Shown piece after piece: positions 60,517 to 64,000 of a stretch of DNA of 64,000 nucleotides; within the stretch, counting starts at the first letter, position 1, and each line of letters opens with the position of its first letter. This DNA is from Druceiella hillmani (Eukaryota; Arthropoda; Insecta; Lepidoptera; Hepialidae). The position numbers and the translations under genes were made by a program. The notes beneath the pieces are model-generated. The model made no database searches. It saw only the letters and a program-made list of their open reading frames with translations, and had not been told where the DNA came from. The stretch lies in the NCBI GenBank assembly GCA_039881145.1, contig JAYKKI010000003.1:5098501-5162500 (forward strand). The letters are read 5' to 3'.

Positions 60517-60652
60517 AATGTATTTGGCGTTAATTTTGTAGAAATTCATTATTCACAATTAAATGAAACTACGTGGTGTAGTATTATTTCTACTTTCTTT
60601 AATTTCTTTACCACGACCTAGGTTTCGTTGTATTATAACATCTTCAGGTGGG
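60517..60652 (-). repeat. PLE terminal-repeat copy B of the nest
   Basis: Minus-strand copy running from the hammerhead motif to the tail GAATTTCTACAAAATTAACG then CCAAATACATTCA. It is the best-preserved copy in the window. It meets copy C head to head at a near-perfect palindrome (60,651-60,682). Confidence 0.75.
60611..60652 (-). ncRNA. Type I hammerhead ribozyme candidate in a PLE terminal repeat
   Basis: The minus strand reads helix I strand CCAC (60,651-60,648), core CTGAAGA (60,647-60,641), U, helix II GTT with loop ATAATAC and AAC, then GAAA (60,626-60,623). Minimal helix III follows (C, loop CTAG, G, closed by the A-U pair), the cleavage triplet GTC (60,617-60,615) and the second helix I strand GTGG (60,614-60,611). 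All residues of the hammerhead consensus CUGANGA...GAAA...UH are present, and helix I pairs over 4 bp. The deviation is one unpaired U between the core and a 3-bp helix II, which may weaken activity. Hammerheads with very short helix III are known in PLE terminal repeats. Here it would cut RNA of the repeat units. Confidence 0.6.
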
Positions 60653-60682
60653 ATATTAGCAAAGATATCTTTGATAATATCC
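60651..60682. repeat. 32-nt palindrome at a head-to-head junction
   Basis: GGATATTAGCAAAGAT is followed directly by its complement with a single mismatch. The junction joins copy B (-) and copy C (+). Confidence 0.85.
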
Positions 60683-60806
60683 TATAGAAATAATACTACA
60701 TCACATAGTTTCATTTAATTGTGAATATTACATCACTTAGTTTCATTTAATTGTAAACGATGAATTTCTACAAAATTAACGCCAAATATATTCAATATTT
60801 ACAAAA
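60653..60806 (+). repeat. PLE terminal-repeat copy C of the nest
   Basis: Plus-strand copy in which the hammerhead core is deleted: the head sequence passes straight into AGAAATAATACTACATCAC. The block ATTACATCACTTAGTTTCAT is partly duplicated, and the tail GAATTTCTACAAAATTAACG with CCAAATATATTCA is kept. Confidence 0.7.
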
Positions 60807-60858
60807 GTTAAAATCAAGTTGTAAGTAATGTTTTCCTGCGGGTTTTTGACAATAGTTT

Positions 60859-60889
60859 ATATATATATATATAGATATGTATATATATG
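60859..60889. repeat. Short (TA)n microsatellite
   Basis: TA dinucleotides with GATATG interruptions. Confidence 0.85.
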
Positions 60890-61014
60890 ATCTCTATATT
60901 ATAGGTTTTTAATGAGATATTTAAGTCAACAATTCGATTTCTTTTAATTGGGTTTAACTTTCAGGCGAATATCTTTCGTAGTTAAAACTAAAGTCTTAAT
61001 GTAATTTTGCTTTA

Positions 61015-61530
61015 TTTTCAGAGTTCCGTACCACCATATTAAAAAAAACTAAACCGTCGTCAGATTATTAATGGGATTATCAGTCTGTCTATTTGTCACA
61101 TGTGCTTTTGTCAGAAGGATAGAAATTTGAAATTTGGCAAAGTAATAAATTATAACAACTCACCTCTCTATAACTGCCACTCATAAATATAATTTTCGTA
61201 TATACATATACGAAAATTATTTTAGAGAGAACAAATAAAATACTAGAATTGTTTAACAGTATAGAGATTCTGCTGAAAATAACAGCGAAAATATGTCTTC
61301 CTTCACACTTCCAAAACGGTTTTAGTCCAAGCTATGATCGAAATAGTGTTAGTGGAAGTTTGCCGAAGTTTTCCAAAAATCTAAGGCGATAACCCTAAGT
61401 CTCATAGTTTTTAAATAAGTTACGATGTATTGGCGCATGTGAAAACTTCTACCAAGCAATATATTTGCATGGTGAAAAATAATATTAACACCTATATATA
61501 GTTTAATGGAAATACTATGTACTTAACACA
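61015..61530 (+). repeat. Dispersed insect-type repeat (copy B of the 33-kb family)
   Basis: Begins with TTTCAGAGTTCCGTACC, then GTCTGTCTATTTGTCAC and TTGAAATTTGG, a layout common in noncoding repeats of insect genomes. From 61,360 it is colinear with 33,150-33,330. A perfect 14-bp hairpin lies at 61,189-61,220. No coding capacity. Confidence 0.6.
61189..61220. repeat. Perfect 14-bp hairpin with a 4-nt loop
   Basis: ATAATTTTCGTATA and its exact complement flank TACA. Confidence 0.9.
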
Positions 61531-64000
61531 GTACTGATTCAAATAATCTTCTCTCTAATGATATAAGCCTTTTTTGTTATAACTTCTCTCCATATACGAG
61601 TTAACTTTAATATAGAGACTAGCAGGTGCTATAGACACGCCGAGAAAGAGGATTTAAAAATAATAAAATACTTAATTAAAACAGAAGAAATAAAAACTTT
61701 TACTTTTTCTTGAATACGTATATTTATGATCTGGGTGCACGGTAATTCACCATCAAGTTCCGGGCCTAACTGCTGGACACTCCACACATTAGTTAAAACT
61801 CTTTTTGGATATTCCAATATGTAACCATTTTTGTCATAATGAGAGAAAAATTCATAAATATGTTACTTTTTAATTTTAATCTGTATTTTCAGAAAGGTTA
61901 ACAGCATTCAAATAGGATGAAACCAATTATTTAACAAGGATAAACAGGATATATTGACATATCAAAATCGCATTGTTCTACTCAATTATTCTATAATTAG
62001 TAACCATAGGTTTTTTTTTATCTATCATTTACAAGCTCGAATGTAACTTTGACGATTTGCTTCTTTGTCATTTGTATAATTTTAGTGATGGAGACTTTAA
62101 TAAACTGCAATTCACGTTTCAAAATATCACTAGTTCCAAATGATGCGACATAATTTAATTAGTTTATTTCTTGTCAGAACATGATTGCTGATGTTTTATT
62201 ATTTATTATTTTAAAAAATTACTTTTAGACGTATAATATTCTTAAACAAAATAAATTTAACGTTTATGTATTAAGCAGGTTAGAAAAGAAGAGAAACACA
62301 AGAAATTCAAGAAATTTACAAGAAATCTTTTCTTGTGAACAAAAAAAAATATTGCACTTTTAACATTAAAAAAAAATACTATTTAACCTGCATAGAAAAT
62401 TTATTAAATAAAAAATATTTATTTTTAAATATTAAAAACATAAATTCAACGAGAAGTTATTAGTTACCTTTAGAATTTACAACAGTTAATCCTAGAGTTA
62501 TCATACAATACTCATTAGAGTATAGAGACTATTAATGTGTGCTTTTGAAACTAAAGATTTAAACAGATCGCCGTCTAAAATACTTCACAACAAAACATTG
62601 ATTATGTTGTCATATAAAAATATTTCGCAGTCACAGATTTACAACTTCCTAATATTGTAAATCTGTATGCAGTATTCAGTTGATATTTTTTCTCATTGTC
62701 GACGCAGATAATTTCTATTACAACTTCGACAAGTCTTAATTTTAAAAGGCACAACTTGTTTCTAAAAAATATTCAATTTAATAGAATTTTTTCAGGATCT
62801 ACAATAATAATTTAATATTTACTTTAACTTTTAGTTGGCCACGTTTCAAGTTACGAAAGGAAACATTAATTGTCGATTAAAACCTTTTAAATAACTTAGG
62901 TTAAGGGAACGCGGCGGGGAATTTGAAATGTATTTGATGTTCAGTACCTTCTGCATACTTACTGAAGTACGTGATAGACGGATATCCTCCGAATTTACGG
63001 TCTAATAATATGAAAGAGCCAAGTATCATTTCAATACTAAGGCTAGATGATTTCAAATACGAATGGTTAAATTATATTTGGCAAAAATGTAGGATATTTT
63101 ATATTATGATTTCTTTATATCTTTTTTAATATTATATGAAAAAAAAAAATTTTCTTCTCCGCCATCTTAACTAGTACCTTTTTTATCAAAGAATGCCAAG
63201 ATTGACGAATAAAATTATAAATATGAAAAAAGTATGAAAAAGTACATTTAAAAGTATTATAAAATTTAATAAATACTATATGAATATTCACGGAATTCAG
63301 TTATTAACTAGATATTTTGAAAAGAAAACCTCTTTATGTTTAAATGTTTTTGATGACGTATGACATCCTAGTAGTCACTTCATGGCATGATTTGTCGACA
63401 CAGCTGTAAACATATCTAGTGATTATTTGAAAAATGGTTGAGATTAATATAGAAATATATGTTATTTTTAAAAACCATGTGTTATTTGTTTTTTAAACGT
63501 ATTATAATAAAAATAAAAATTATATCTTGACACAAAATTATTTCGCGTCGATTGTTGATTATTCAGTTTAACATATGATACTAACTGAATGATTATTCAG
63601 TTTAACATATGATACTAACTAAACAATTTGTCGTAAAACAAACGGAATTTACCAGATAAACAAAATCATAATACCTATGAAATACATTTTATAGAAAAAA
63701 ACATATCTATAAAGTGCTTTATAAGTTAGAAGTGAACTTTACAACCCTGTAAATTAATAGGTTAAGTTAGATGATTTTAATCAGCAGCAACAACTTTCTT
63801 GCAAAGAATCGTAGATGTTTTTTTGTTTTTAATCAATTGTTTTACTTATTTAGTACTAAAATACTTTTTTTGGACATTTTATTCATTACATTATAGTTTA
63901 AGTTAGATGATTAACAAGCCCCAATAACAAACGTCGTGAAGGATAGCATTCATAGCAAAAATAAAACATCATGCAGCATTAGAGAGTTTATAAATTGAAA
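61531..64000. other. AT-rich noncoding stretch
   Basis: No gene recognised; the minus-strand frame at 61,629-61,817 has no known relative. A 34-bp tandem repeat is listed separately. Confidence 0.45.
63557..63620. repeat. Tandem duplication, period 34
   Basis: GATTATTCAGTTTAACATAT followed by GATACTAACT occurs at 63,557 and 63,591 with no mismatch over 30 bases, so it is recent. Confidence 0.95.

Overview
The window looks like a stretch of an arthropod, probably insect, nuclear genome. By eye it is about three-quarters A+T. It has long (TA)n and (GT/CG)n microsatellites and no prokaryotic gene organisation. It contains the worn remains of several animal retroelement classes: a Ty1/copia element, a Penelope-like element with a GIY-YIG endonuclease, non-LTR reverse transcriptases and a tRNA-derived SINE. 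There is no complete intact gene. Almost all open frames of 60-100 codons are chance frames or lie in microsatellites.

Layout. 0.5-0.7 kb: a terminal-repeat copy of a Penelope-like element (PLE). 1.05-2.08 kb: two diverged copies of a local repeat whose translations also align. 3.3-3.65 kb: a GC-rich purine-pyrimidine tract ending in a perfect 23-bp hairpin. 5.0-5.24 kb (-): an exon-like open frame. 9.9-10.1 kb: a tRNA-derived SINE. 12.1-13.4 kb (-): a broken copy of an uncharacterised protein family widespread in arthropod genomes. 18.0-22.0 kb (+): a decayed copia element (zinc knuckle, protease, integrase, reverse transcriptase, RNase H, possible 3' LTR). 22.3-23.8 kb (-): a 5'-truncated PLE. 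26-28 kb: short fragments resembling LTR-element gag, a Tc1-type transposase and a LINE reverse transcriptase. 29-42 kb: mostly intergenic or intronic DNA with tandem repeats, a Harbinger-like fragment and several exon-like segments. 44.8-46.6 kb: a 143-bp tandem repeat and a solo relative. 59.6-60.35 kb (-): the C-terminal part of a non-LTR reverse transcriptase, directly beside a nest of three PLE terminal repeats (60.4-60.8 kb).

The strongest unusual signal is in the PLE terminal repeats. The copy at 60,611-60,652 (-) carries every core nucleotide of a type I hammerhead ribozyme (CUGAAGA, GAAA, a GUC cleavage site, a 4-bp helix I and a minimal helix III), with one unpaired base next to helix II. 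Three other copies carry the same motif with core substitutions. Hammerheads in PLEs are known in general; this family and its nested arrangement are what could be new.

The best host-gene candidates are two pairs of exon-like segments with good splice sites and compatible reading phase. One pair is on the minus strand (49,647-49,577 joined to 44,187-44,123) and begins with a TATA box, an ATG in good context and a hydrophobic leader. The other is on the plus strand (up to 36,896, joined to 38,284-38,356). Neither encodes a protein I recognise, and RNA evidence would be decisive. If they are real, most of the window is intron of host genes into which the elements inserted.
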